Assembly: GCF_900111095.1 (NCBI RefSeq)
Contig: NZ_FOGB01000001.1
Span: forward strand, 310,001 to 374,000
Direction: 5' to 3'
DNA: 64,000 nucleotides
Origin: Amphritea atlantica
Lineage (GTDB): Bacteria; Pseudomonadota; Gammaproteobacteria; Pseudomonadales; Balneatricaceae
Below are positions 45,900 to 51,998 of the stretch, one piece after another. The position numbers and the translations under genes are program-made. Within the stretch, counting starts at the first letter, position 1. Every line of letters starts with the position of its first letter. The notes under the pieces were generated by a model, which saw nothing but the letters and a program-made list of their open reading frames with translations, did not search any database and was not told the DNA's origin.

Positions 45900-45945
45900 A
45901 TCGCTTCCAGTGAACATCTCTGATGAACAGAGATGCGGAAGCGAT
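45900..45945. other. Long two-tier hairpin downstream of the first Nif11-like gene
   Basis: Outer stem ATCGCTTCC / GGAAGCGAT (9 bp, 45900-45908 with 45937-45945) and inner stem CATCTCTG / CAGAGATG (8 bp, 45915-45922 with 45928-45935) with an ATGAA loop. There is no U-tract on either strand. It could be an RNA processing or stability element or part of a small RNA. Confidence 0.55.
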
Positions 45946-45979
45946 TTATGTCCTTAGTCAGAGCCAGGGCATCAAGCCC

Positions 45980-46198
45980 TTAAACCCGTAGCAGGGCCTT
46001 AGCCAGACGCTCAGAAAGCTGGTCTTCTGTGAACTGTGGTTCATTTGGTGGATACAGACTGTCCTCATCAAAATCAAAACCATTCTCGCGGGCCAGGGCA
46101 AACATCTCTTTCATTTTAATGCAGGCTTTTAATTTTTCACCCACTTCAGGGGAGGTTTTGGCCAGGCTGGAAAAATCGGCAATTTGCTTAATCGACAT
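45980..46198 (-). CDS. Nif11-like small protein, copy 1
   Basis: A 72-residue acidic protein. Residues about 1-47 fit the Nif11/nitrile-hydratase-leader-like domain: helix FSSLAKTSPEVGEKLKAC, then ALARENGFDFDEDS. The remaining segment LYPPNEPQFTEDQLSERLAKALLRV has no double-glycine site and no Cys/Ser/Thr-rich core, so it is probably not a lantibiotic-type precursor. No modifying enzyme or exporter is encoded in the window. A paralogue lies at 46499-46723 with the 3' half nearly identical. A GAGAG site precedes the ATG at 46198. Function unknown. Confidence 0.72.
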   Translation of the reverse strand: MSIKQIADFSSLAKTSPEVGEKLKACIKMKEMFALARENGFDFDEDSLYPPNEPQFTEDQLSERLAKALLRV

Positions 46199-46498
46199 AG
46201 TATTGCTCTCTCAATTTAATTAGATGGATGGTAAGCGGAAAGTGGAGTTTCCACTGTTTCCTGAATCGAGAAGGGGTTTGCAATCTATATACCGATTATG
46301 GATATCTGATTTTCTTTGATAATCAAGTAAAAACAATTACTTATGATAGCTTTTTTTGAACAGTCCTTGTCAGCACTATGACATTTCTATCGGTGCTGAA
46401 GCGTTTCTGACAAAAATACAGGATGCACTGTCACTCCACGATTGACTGTCCATCCGGTCGGTCAGCAGTGAAATAACCACTATGCCGGGCTTTTATTC
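46199..46498. other. Intergenic region between the two Nif11-like genes
   Basis: Three hundred bases without a credible gene. It holds a small hairpin GTGGA-GT-TTCCAC (46240-46252) and an A+T-rich stretch around 46280-46360 that probably contains the promoter of copy 1. No terminator with a clear U-tract was found for copy 2. Confidence 0.4.
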
Positions 46499-46723
46499 TC
46501 ATGCATAAAAACGCAGCAGAACACTCGCGAGCCGGTCAGACAGCTGATCCTCGGTAAACTGAGGCTTGTTGGGTGGATAGAGACTGTCTTCTTCGAAAAA
46601 GAAGCCAAGATCCTGTGCCAGTGCCAGCATATCGGTTAACCGGTGGCAATTTTTGAGTTTCCTGCTCAGCTCAGGTGTTTGTCTGACTTTATTGGAAAAT
46701 GCAGCGATCTGATGTGTCAACAT
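46499..46723 (-). CDS. Nif11-like small protein, copy 2
   Basis: A 74-residue paralogue of the protein at 45980-46198. The N-terminal half has diverged (AAFSNKVRQTPELSRKLKNCHRLTDMLALAQDLGFFFEEDS). The block EDSLYPPNKPQFTEDQLSDRLASVLLRF is almost the same as in copy 1. Strong conservation of this C-terminal block in both copies suggests it is the functional surface. A GGAGAG site lies upstream of the ATG at 46723. There is no leader-cleavage site or core peptide, and no function can be assigned. Confidence 0.72.
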   Translation of the reverse strand: MLTHQIAAFSNKVRQTPELSRKLKNCHRLTDMLALAQDLGFFFEEDSLYPPNKPQFTEDQLSDRLASVLLRFYA

Positions 46724-47073
46724 AACAGTACTCTCCTGTTGTTATACAGAGCGTATCGAGTGAATACGCAATCACGATTTATGCTCTGTATACCCTGCTG
46801 CAAAATACATTCCTTAGTCGTAAATACTAATTAGTAATTATAATTCAGTAAGTTAAGAAACTGAATGTAGCAGCGGATATGTCATCACTACGACAGGTAC
46901 CCGCCATTGAGAGGTTTGCGACAAGAGCAGATACTGCGGACCTGACAGTGGCATGACCTGACTGAGTCGTTGGCTGGAACAGACTTAGTAAGCCTCCGCG
47001 AGAGGAACGCTATGTCCTGAATCTCACCACTTAAGGTTTTGTCTATGTCGCTTTTCTCCGTGATCCCGGTGTC

Positions 47074-47115
47074 CTCTGTGGTGAATAAGGTTTAAAAAAC
47101 GGTTTAACTACAGAG
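47074..47115. repeat. Inverted repeat of the CTCTGTGGT type
   Basis: CTCTGTGGT (47074-47082) is complementary to AACTACAGAG (47106-47115) apart from one G-T pair, with an A+T-rich loop containing TTTAAAAAAC. Similar sequences are familiar as dispersed intergenic repeats in many marine proteobacteria, but copy number in this genome is unknown. Confidence 0.4.
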
Positions 47116-47197
47116 AGCGCAGCGCGGAAAGTGAAAGCCGGTTTATTAGGGGTAATTAAGCCGTCTTTTTATAAACGCTATTTCATGCCGTGCTTTT

Positions 47198-47248
47198 CCA
47201 GAGCAGCTGCTAGTTTTCAGACTTGGCTACGTCACTTGCCAGAAAAAG
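47198..47248 (-). repeat. Double stem-loop repeat, degenerate copy D
   Basis: Read on the minus strand it has the leader CTTTTTCTGGCAAG, a GACGTAGCCAAGTC unit in the stem 1 position and ACTAGCAGCTGCTC at the junction. It thus matches the leader and linker of copies A and C, but the stems are damaged. Confidence 0.45.
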
Positions 47249-47275
47249 CGGGATTGGTACAGACCTTAGTTTTTT

Positions 47276-47303
47276 GTAGGAGCCGCTTCCAGCGGCGATA
47301 AAC
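47276..47303 (+). repeat. REP-like palindromic unit (Pseudomonas type)
   Basis: GTAGGAGCCGCTTCCAGCGG followed by CGATAAAC fits the well-known gammaproteobacterial REP pattern (G-T-A-G-G-A-G-C, short stem CCGCT/AGCGG, C-G-A). A single unit only; no REP-associated tyrosine transposase is nearby. Confidence 0.6.
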
Positions 47304-47597
47304 CAGCCCGGGCTGTCAGAGCGGGAGAATCGCTCTTTACGTTTATGCTTACTTTTTTTAAACGCTATCGCACTCATTATGTTTTATTTGTCTGAATTAG
47401 TTTGCCCCGTTATTACGCATTAATGATAACGGGCGTATATTGTCTTTTGAATCTACTTATTCTCGTAATTAAATGTAGAAAAAATAGAGCTGAATTTTAT
47501 TTAAGAACAGCAGCTGGATAAGCTCAGGAAGCAGAAAGCCAGGGGTTAATAAACGTTTATCCAGTTTTAAGACGGCTGTGGTTAACCGAGGTGTTAT

Positions 47598-47813
47598 GTG
47601 AATACTAACCCGGACAGAATTGATCCCACTGTATGCCCTCTGTGTCATCAGGATAATGGGTGTGGGGGCATATCGTCGAGTGTTGCGGAACCTGATTGCT
47701 GGTGTCGTTCTCCTGACATCGCGTTTCCAGAAGCGCTATTAGCTCTGGTGCCTGAAGAGGCGAAAGGAAAGGCGTGTATTTGTAAATCCTGTGCTTCAAA
47801 AATAGTTAAGTGA
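47598..47813 (+). CDS. Cysteine-rich CWC family protein
   Basis: A 71-residue protein with CPLCHQDNGCG, the C-W-C motif (DCWCRSPDIAFPEALLALVP) and a final CICKSCASKI: eight cysteines plus a histidine spaced like a zinc-ribbon pair. The family is short and uncharacterised. The GTG at 47598 follows GAGGTG at a short spacing of 4 nt; no better start is visible. It stands alone after the gene-poor region. Confidence 0.8.
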   Translation: MNTNPDRIDPTVCPLCHQDNGCGGISSSVAEPDCWCRSPDIAFPEALLALVPEEAKGKACICKSCASKIVK

Positions 47814-47913
47814 CTATACTTGATTCGCCAGAGTTATTTGATTTATATGTAGTAGGACAAGGTACGCAGATGGTGATTTTTCACCTGATGCTGTCAGCCT
47901 GAGGAACCAGGAA

Positions 47914-48177
47914 ATGCCTAAAAATACGCATAAACGAAAAGTGTCTGCTCACTCAAAATCTAAAACGGTTAAAAAGAACAAAGTGTCAGCGGGAAGAGCC
48001 CCAAGCCCGAAAATATTTATCGGAGTGGGGGTGATCCTTGTGGCGCTGGGCCTCTATCTGTTGTTGTTCAAAGCTCACGGTAATGCCATGACCGGCTTTG
48101 CTATGCTGGCGATTATTATCGGGGTGGTGGCTGCCATTATTGCCATTTTTTCTGCCCCTGATAAGAAAACCGGTTAA
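47914..48177 (+). CDS. Small membrane protein with basic N-terminus and two helices
   Basis: An 87-residue protein. Residues 1-34 are strongly basic (Lys/Arg/His/Ser, almost no acids). Two transmembrane helices follow (IFIGVGVILVALGLYLLLF and MTGFAMLAIIIGVVAAIIAIF) and a short charged tail. By the positive-inside rule the basic tail is cytoplasmic, where it could contact nucleic acid or phospholipid head groups. AGGAA precedes the ATG at 47914. I do not recognise the family. Confidence 0.65.
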   Translation: MPKNTHKRKVSAHSKSKTVKKNKVSAGRAPSPKIFIGVGVILVALGLYLLLFKAHGNAMTGFAMLAIIIGVVAAIIAIFSAPDKKTG

Positions 48178-48252
48178 TTGTACAATGATGACTTAAATTG
48201 GGGGCAGCGCGATTCTGTCAGCAATTTTGCTTTTATGTTTCAGGGGAATTGA

Positions 48253-48753
48253 ATGATCAGAGAGATGACAAAATCAGACTTTGAATCGTTTTGGTCTGTG
48301 TTTTCAGGTGTTATTCAGGCACAGGAAACTTACGCATTTGATCCGGATATGACCTCCGATGAGGCATATCATCTGTGGTGCGAGATACCCCTGAAAACCT
48401 ATGTGTTTGTAGATAATGGTGTTGTTTCAGGGTCGTACTACATTAAGCCAAACGGGATGGGCCCGGGTAAACATATCTGTAATTGTGGTTATATGGTTGC
48501 AGATGAAGCCAGAGGGAAAGGGATTGCCCGTAAAATGTGTGAACATTCTCAACAACAGGCACGGTTACTGAACTTTGATGCGATGCAGTTTAATAGTGTT
48601 GTGTCGACCAACGAAGTGGCCGTCCAGCTTTGGCAAAAGCTGGGCTTCAATATTATCGGTACGATCCCTAAGGGTTATAAACACGGTAAACTTGGCTATG
48701 TTGATAGCTATGTCATGCACAAACAGTTACGAACACATAGCGAATGTTTGTAG
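48253..48753 (+). CDS. GNAT-family N-acetyltransferase
   Basis: A 166-residue acetyltransferase with an N-terminal strand-helix (MIREMTKSDFESFWSVF), the acetyl-CoA pyrophosphate loop VADEARGKGIARKM (Q/R-x-x-G-x-G/A type) and the C-terminal block FNSVVSTNEVAVQLWQKLGFNIIGTIPKGY. This form (YJGM-like) usually acetylates small molecules or amino acids; the substrate is unknown. The TAG stop is the first TAG of a repeat unit (48751-48753). Confidence 0.88.
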   Translation: MIREMTKSDFESFWSVFSGVIQAQETYAFDPDMTSDEAYHLWCEIPLKTYVFVDNGVVSGSYYIKPNGMGPGKHICNCGYMVADEARGKGIARKMCEHSQQQARLLNFDAMQFNSVVSTNEVAVQLWQKLGFNIIGTIPKGYKHGKLGYVDSYVMHKQLRTHSECL

Positions 48754-48785
48754 CAAGTGACGAAGTCACGTCTGGTAACTGCTTC
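48752..48785 (+). repeat. Stem-loop repeat, single unit copy B
   Basis: AGCAAG, then stem GTGAC-GAA-GTCAC (48757-48769) and tail GTCTGGTAACTGCTTC. It fills exactly the space between the GNAT stop codon and the stop of the convergent NYN gene. It shares the AGCAAG start, GAA loop and tail with copies A and C, and could serve as a bidirectional transcript end. Confidence 0.7.
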
Positions 48786-49257
48786 AAAGAAGCATCTCTT
48801 CTCCGATGGGAAAAAACTCAGTCGCAGAGCTGATCAGGGAGTTAGCGGTCAGGGCAGGCACACCATAGACCTGCGTTTTAACGCCATACTTCCGTTTTAT
48901 CCGTTCCAGTAGCAGATCAAAATCCCCGTCACCGGATAGCAGGATGATGGTATCGACGTCTGGCGCGGCGTCCATCACATCGATGGCGATACCGACATCC
49001 CAGTCGCCTTTGGCAGAGCCGTCACTGCGCTGGATGTAGGGCTTCAGTTTGACGTTGAAACCGATATGCTTCAGGGCGTTCTGAAACTTGAGCTGACTGT
49101 CATCACCGCGATGGATAGCGTAGGCATTAGCGATGATAATCTCACCTTCAACACTGATTTTTTGCCACAGTTTGCGGTAGTTAAACTGCCGCCCATAGGC
49201 CTGACGGGTGGTGTAATAGATGTTTTGCACATCCACAAAGACAGCGATCCGGTTCAC
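48784..49257 (-). CDS. NYN-domain (LabA/PIN-like) protein
   Basis: A 157-residue NYN domain. RIAVFVDVQNIYY supplies the first Asp of the acidic centre, GDWDVGIAIDVMDAA the second and LSGDGDFDLLLERIKRKYG the third. NYN proteins are PIN-like metal-dependent ribonucleases or RNA-binding regulators. The start is the GTG at 49257 with AGGAA about 6 nt upstream, and it overlaps the stop of a short upstream frame by GTGA. A 46-bp segment covering its ribosome binding site and first codons is duplicated 188 bp upstream (49411-49456). Confidence 0.85.
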   Translation of the reverse strand: MNRIAVFVDVQNIYYTTRQAYGRQFNYRKLWQKISVEGEIIIANAYAIHRGDDSQLKFQNALKHIGFNVKLKPYIQRSDGSAKGDWDVGIAIDVMDAAPDVDTIILLSGDGDFDLLLERIKRKYGVKTQVYGVPALTANSLISSATEFFPIGEEMLL

Positions 49258-49268
49258 GGGTGTTCCTT
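49223..49268 (-). repeat. Direct repeat copy 1: NYN gene start region
   Basis: The 46-bp segment from the NYN ribosome binding site through its first codons, TTTTGCACATCCAC to GGTGTTCCTT on the plus strand, has a second copy at 49411-49456 with three mismatches and an offset of 188 bp. Confidence 0.85.
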
Positions 49269-49445
49269 TTTTATATCTATATCAGGCAAGCAAGTTCTTA
49301 TGTTTGCAAGATTCCAATCGCCGCGAGGTACCCAGAGGGCATACCAGCGCGCCTCCCACCCCACAAACGCAAGTTCTCTGTTTGTTCGGCGGTTTAAACC
49401 ACTTCTGATTTTTTGCACATCAACAAAGACAGCGATTCGGTTCAC
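49254..49445 (-). pseudogene. Duplicated 5' end of the NYN gene fused to a short foreign tail
   Basis: A 63-codon frame beginning with the same 11 residues as the NYN protein (MNRIAVFVDVQ) and the same GTG start and ribosome binding site, then diverging into an unrelated tail (RSGLNRRTNRELAFVGWEAR...). The frame ends in TGA that overlaps the GTG start of the intact NYN gene. It arose by a tandem or insertion-linked duplication. It could be inert debris, or act as a translated leader that couples ribosomes onto the NYN start. Confidence 0.55.
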
Positions 49446-49456
49446 AGGTGTTCCTT
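49411..49456 (-). repeat. Direct repeat copy 2: duplicated NYN start region
   Basis: Second copy of the 46-bp repeat, three mismatches from 49223-49268. Between the copies lie about 140 bp of unrelated sequence (49269-49410) that may be an insertion remnant. Confidence 0.85.
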
Positions 49457-49467
49457 AAGTTTTTAAT

Positions 49468-49560
49468 CTTTTTCTAGCAAGCGGCGTAGCCGCGTCGAGC
49501 AAGTCGCGAAGCGACGTTCTAGCTACTGCTCTTATCGGCGAAGTCACGTCTGGCTGCTGC
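49468..49560 (+). repeat. Double stem-loop repeat, copy C, with a third partial unit
   Basis: Leader CTTTTTCTAGCAAG (49468-49481), stem 1 GCGGC-GTA-GCCGC (49481-49493), second AGCAAG (49498), stem 2 GTCGC-GAA-GCGAC (49503-49515) and tail GTTCTAGCTACTGCT. A third partial unit follows, GCGAAGTCACGTCTGGCTGCTGC, whose tail matches copy B. The last five codons and stop of the minus-strand LysR gene are read from this third unit. Confidence 0.75.
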
Positions 49561-50482
49561 TTTTTGGCTGCTTTTCCAACTCCTCCATAAACGCATCCCG
49601 GATCAGGTTGTTGCGCGCGCCCTTGCGGGTGATAGCGGTATAGTGGGTGGTAAAACTGCGTTTTTCCGGTTGAATCGCTTTAAGCCGCCCCTCTCTGAGC
49701 CACTGTTTGGCGTAATGGGTGGGCAGAAAGCCGATAAAGCTGCCGCTGAGAATGAGGAAAGCGATCCCTTCACGATCAGTAGAGCTGGCACTGGCTTTGA
49801 GCAGCGCTTGTTGCTGCTTTATCTCCGCTGACTGTGGGAAGGCTGGCAGCACTGCATCATATTGAGACAGTTCGCTATCACTCAGGCCGCTGTTGTCGCG
49901 ATCAAATAGCGGATGTTCGTTGCTGCAATAGAGTACCGACTGTTCGTCATAGAGAGGGAAATAGTTGAGGCCCGGCAGACTGCGCTGTTCTGATACCACG
50001 CCCACCAGAAGCTGCCCGTCTAATATCCCGGATTCGATATCCTTGGGTGGAATCATGCGGATATTGATAACCACTTCGGGGCCTCGCGCTTTCAGCGCTG
50101 CCAGGGCGCGGGTGATGCGCATCTGCGGCACGGTGACCATATTGTCGGTGATACCAATGTTCAGTTCACCCTTCAGTTCGGTGTTGATGGCATTGATCCG
50201 GGCGCGAAAGTTTTCCAGCCCCCCCAGTAATTGCAGGGTAGCGTCATACACCTCTTCGCCCTGTTCTGTGAGGGCGAAACCGGCGCGGCCACGGTTACAA
50301 AGACGCATATTGAGCAGGCTTTCCAGCTCAGATATAGCCAGACTGATAGCAGGGCGGCTGATATTCAGTTCCACCTCGGCGGCAGAGAAACCACCGCTTT
50401 CAACGACCGCTTTGTAGATTCTTAGCAGACGTATATGGGCATCACCCAACTGACGGGGTAACAGGTTTTCTGTTCGGCTCAT
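49544..50482 (-). CDS. LysR-family regulator, divergent from the omega-aminotransferase
   Basis: A 312-residue LysR protein with the HTH at about 15-75 (IRLLRIYKAVVESGGFSAAEVELNISRPAISLAISELESLL) and an effector domain with a hydrophobic ESGGFSAAE-type lineage signature. It is of the same subfamily and length as the regulator at 60182-61120 (both keep FSAAE-ELNISRP and R-GRAGF-LT). It is divergent from the aminotransferase gene at 50586, about 100 bp apart, and so probably activates that gene and the dehydrogenase after it. The ATG at 50482 fits the family. The C-terminal SSSQT is encoded by the dispersed repeat. Confidence 0.9.
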   Translation of the reverse strand: MSRTENLLPRQLGDAHIRLLRIYKAVVESGGFSAAEVELNISRPAISLAISELESLLNMRLCNRGRAGFALTEQGEEVYDATLQLLGGLENFRARINAINTELKGELNIGITDNMVTVPQMRITRALAALKARGPEVVINIRMIPPKDIESGILDGQLLVGVVSEQRSLPGLNYFPLYDEQSVLYCSNEHPLFDRDNSGLSDSELSQYDAVLPAFPQSAEIKQQQALLKASASSTDREGIAFLILSGSFIGFLPTHYAKQWLREGRLKAIQPEKRSFTTHYTAITRKGARNNLIRDAFMEELEKQPKSSSQT

Positions 50483-50585
50483 ATTAGGTAATTGTCTGGT
50501 TAACTTAGAATTAATATTTGTGAATTTAATAAACTTAATCCCTGGCGATAATAGAGTCAACATGTAATAACCCGAGAATAACACT

Positions 50586-51923
50586 ATGACTGATGATCCA
50601 AAGCGTTGCGGCCTTACCCAGGAGCAGCTTGATGCACACTGGATGCCTTTTACCGCTAATCGTAGCTTTAAGCAGGACCCGCGACTGATTGTGGCGGCAG
50701 AGGGTAACTACTATACCGCTGCTGACGGCCGGAAAATCTTTGATGGTCTGTCTGGTCTGTGGACCTGTGGTGCCGGACACAGTCGCCCCGAAATTACCGA
50801 GGCGGTGAGTAAACAGGTGAAAGAGCTGGACTACTCTCCGGCGTTTCAGTTTGGTCATCCCAAATCATTTGAGCTGGCACACCGGATTACTCAGCTGATG
50901 CCGAAAGGTCTTAACCGGGTGTTTTTTACCGGTTCCGGCTCTGAATCCGTTGAAACTGCTCTGAAGATAGCCCGGGCTTACTGGCGTAAAAAAGGTCAGG
51001 GCGGTAAGACCCGTCTGGTGGGCCGTTCTAAGGGGTACCACGGGGTTAACTTTGGTGGTATCAGCGTCGGTGGTATCAGCCCTAACCGGGCTATCTTCGG
51101 TCAGGGTATCGATGCGATCCATCTGCCCCACACCATGCTTGAAGAGAATCTGTTTACCCAGGGAATGCCTGAAACCGGTGCTCACCTGGCAAACGATCTG
51201 GAACAGCAGATCATGGTGCATGATGCGTCGAATATTGCCGCAGTGATTGTTGAACCGATGGCCGGTTCTACCGGGGTGATTCCGCCGCCGGTGGGTTATC
51301 TCAAGCGTCTGCGGGAGATCTGTGATAAACACAATATCCTGCTGATCTTTGATGAGGTTATTACCGCATTTGGCCGTGTTGGCTCCAGTACGGGGGCAGA
51401 AGAGTTTGGTGTGACCCCGGATCTGATGACGGTTGCCAAGCAGCTGACCAACGGTGTCATTCCGATGGGCGCAGTGATCGCTAAACAGGAGATCTACGAT
51501 ACCTTTATGGCTGAGGGCGGTCCCGACTATATGCTGGAACTGCCACACGGTTATACCTATTCAGCCCATCCGGTCGCCTGTGCTGCTGGTCTGGCGTCAC
51601 TGGATATCCTTGCCAATGACAAGCTGATTGAGCGGTCGAAGTCGATTGCACCTCAGTTCCAGGAGATGGTTCACAGTCTCAAGGGTACGAAGTATGTGTC
51701 TGATATCCGTAACTACGGTCTGGCTGCAGGTCTGACCATTGAGGCCGCTCCGGGTGAGCCTGCATTGCGTCCCTATCAGATCGCGATGAAGTGCTGGGAG
51801 AAAGGTTTTTATGTTCGTTACGGTGGCGATACCATCCAGTTGGGTCTGCCATTTACCGTTGAGGTTGAAGAGATTGATAGCCTGATTAATGCGCTGGGTG
51901 AGTCGATCAACGAGCTGAGCTAA
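50586..51923 (+). CDS. bauA: Omega-amino acid:pyruvate aminotransferase (BauA-like)
   Basis: A 445-residue class III PLP aminotransferase. WMPFTANRSFKQDPRLIVAAEG at the start, FFTGSGSESVETALKIARAYWR, GRSKGYHGVNFGG, LLIFDEVITAFGRVG and the lysine motif TVAKQLTNGVIPMG mark the beta-alanine/omega-amino acid:pyruvate branch. It moves the amino group of beta-alanine (or similar) to pyruvate, giving malonate semialdehyde and alanine. The next gene encodes a CoA-acylating semialdehyde dehydrogenase, which consumes that product. Confidence 0.92.
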   Translation: MTDDPKRCGLTQEQLDAHWMPFTANRSFKQDPRLIVAAEGNYYTAADGRKIFDGLSGLWTCGAGHSRPEITEAVSKQVKELDYSPAFQFGHPKSFELAHRITQLMPKGLNRVFFTGSGSESVETALKIARAYWRKKGQGGKTRLVGRSKGYHGVNFGGISVGGISPNRAIFGQGIDAIHLPHTMLEENLFTQGMPETGAHLANDLEQQIMVHDASNIAAVIVEPMAGSTGVIPPPVGYLKRLREICDKHNILLIFDEVITAFGRVGSSTGAEEFGVTPDLMTVAKQLTNGVIPMGAVIAKQEIYDTFMAEGGPDYMLELPHGYTYSAHPVACAAGLASLDILANDKLIERSKSIAPQFQEMVHSLKGTKYVSDIRNYGLAAGLTIEAAPGEPALRPYQIAMKCWEKGFYVRYGGDTIQLGLPFTVEVEEIDSLINALGESINELS

Positions 51924-51998
51924 GTGCCCGTTTTTGATCGAGTTGTATTGATTTTACTGCGTCACTGGCGCAGTAATACAGAGTAAAGAGATATTATT

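Larger units (their letters stand above)
46724..47597. other. Gene-poor region with repeat remnants
   Basis: About 870 bp with no convincing protein gene. From left to right it holds a short 25-codon frame (46879-46956, probably not real), an inverted repeat related to a common CTCTGTGG-type dispersed sequence (47074-47115), a degenerate minus-strand copy of the double stem-loop repeat (about 47198-47248), a Pseudomonas-REP-like unit (47276-47303) and an imperfect hairpin CCCGTTAT / ATAACGGG (47406-47433). The mixture looks like an insertion-prone site. Confidence 0.5.

Noticed and set aside
46879-46956. A 25-codon plus-strand frame (MSSLRQVPAIERFATRADT...) in the gene-poor region
   Set aside because: It is short, lacks a clear ribosome binding site and has no recognisable relatives. 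Kept only as part of the description of the intergenic region.
48253-49257. GNAT plus NYN genes as a toxin-antitoxin pair (GNAT toxin type)
   Set aside because: The genes are convergent, not an operon. No RHH/HTH antitoxin is present, and the GNAT protein is closer to metabolic acetyltransferases than to TacT/AtaT toxins.
49269-49410. Possible integron attC site between the duplicated NYN start segments
   Set aside because: No GTTRRRY/RYYYAAC core pair could be found and no integrase is present. The segment is left as an insert of unknown origin.
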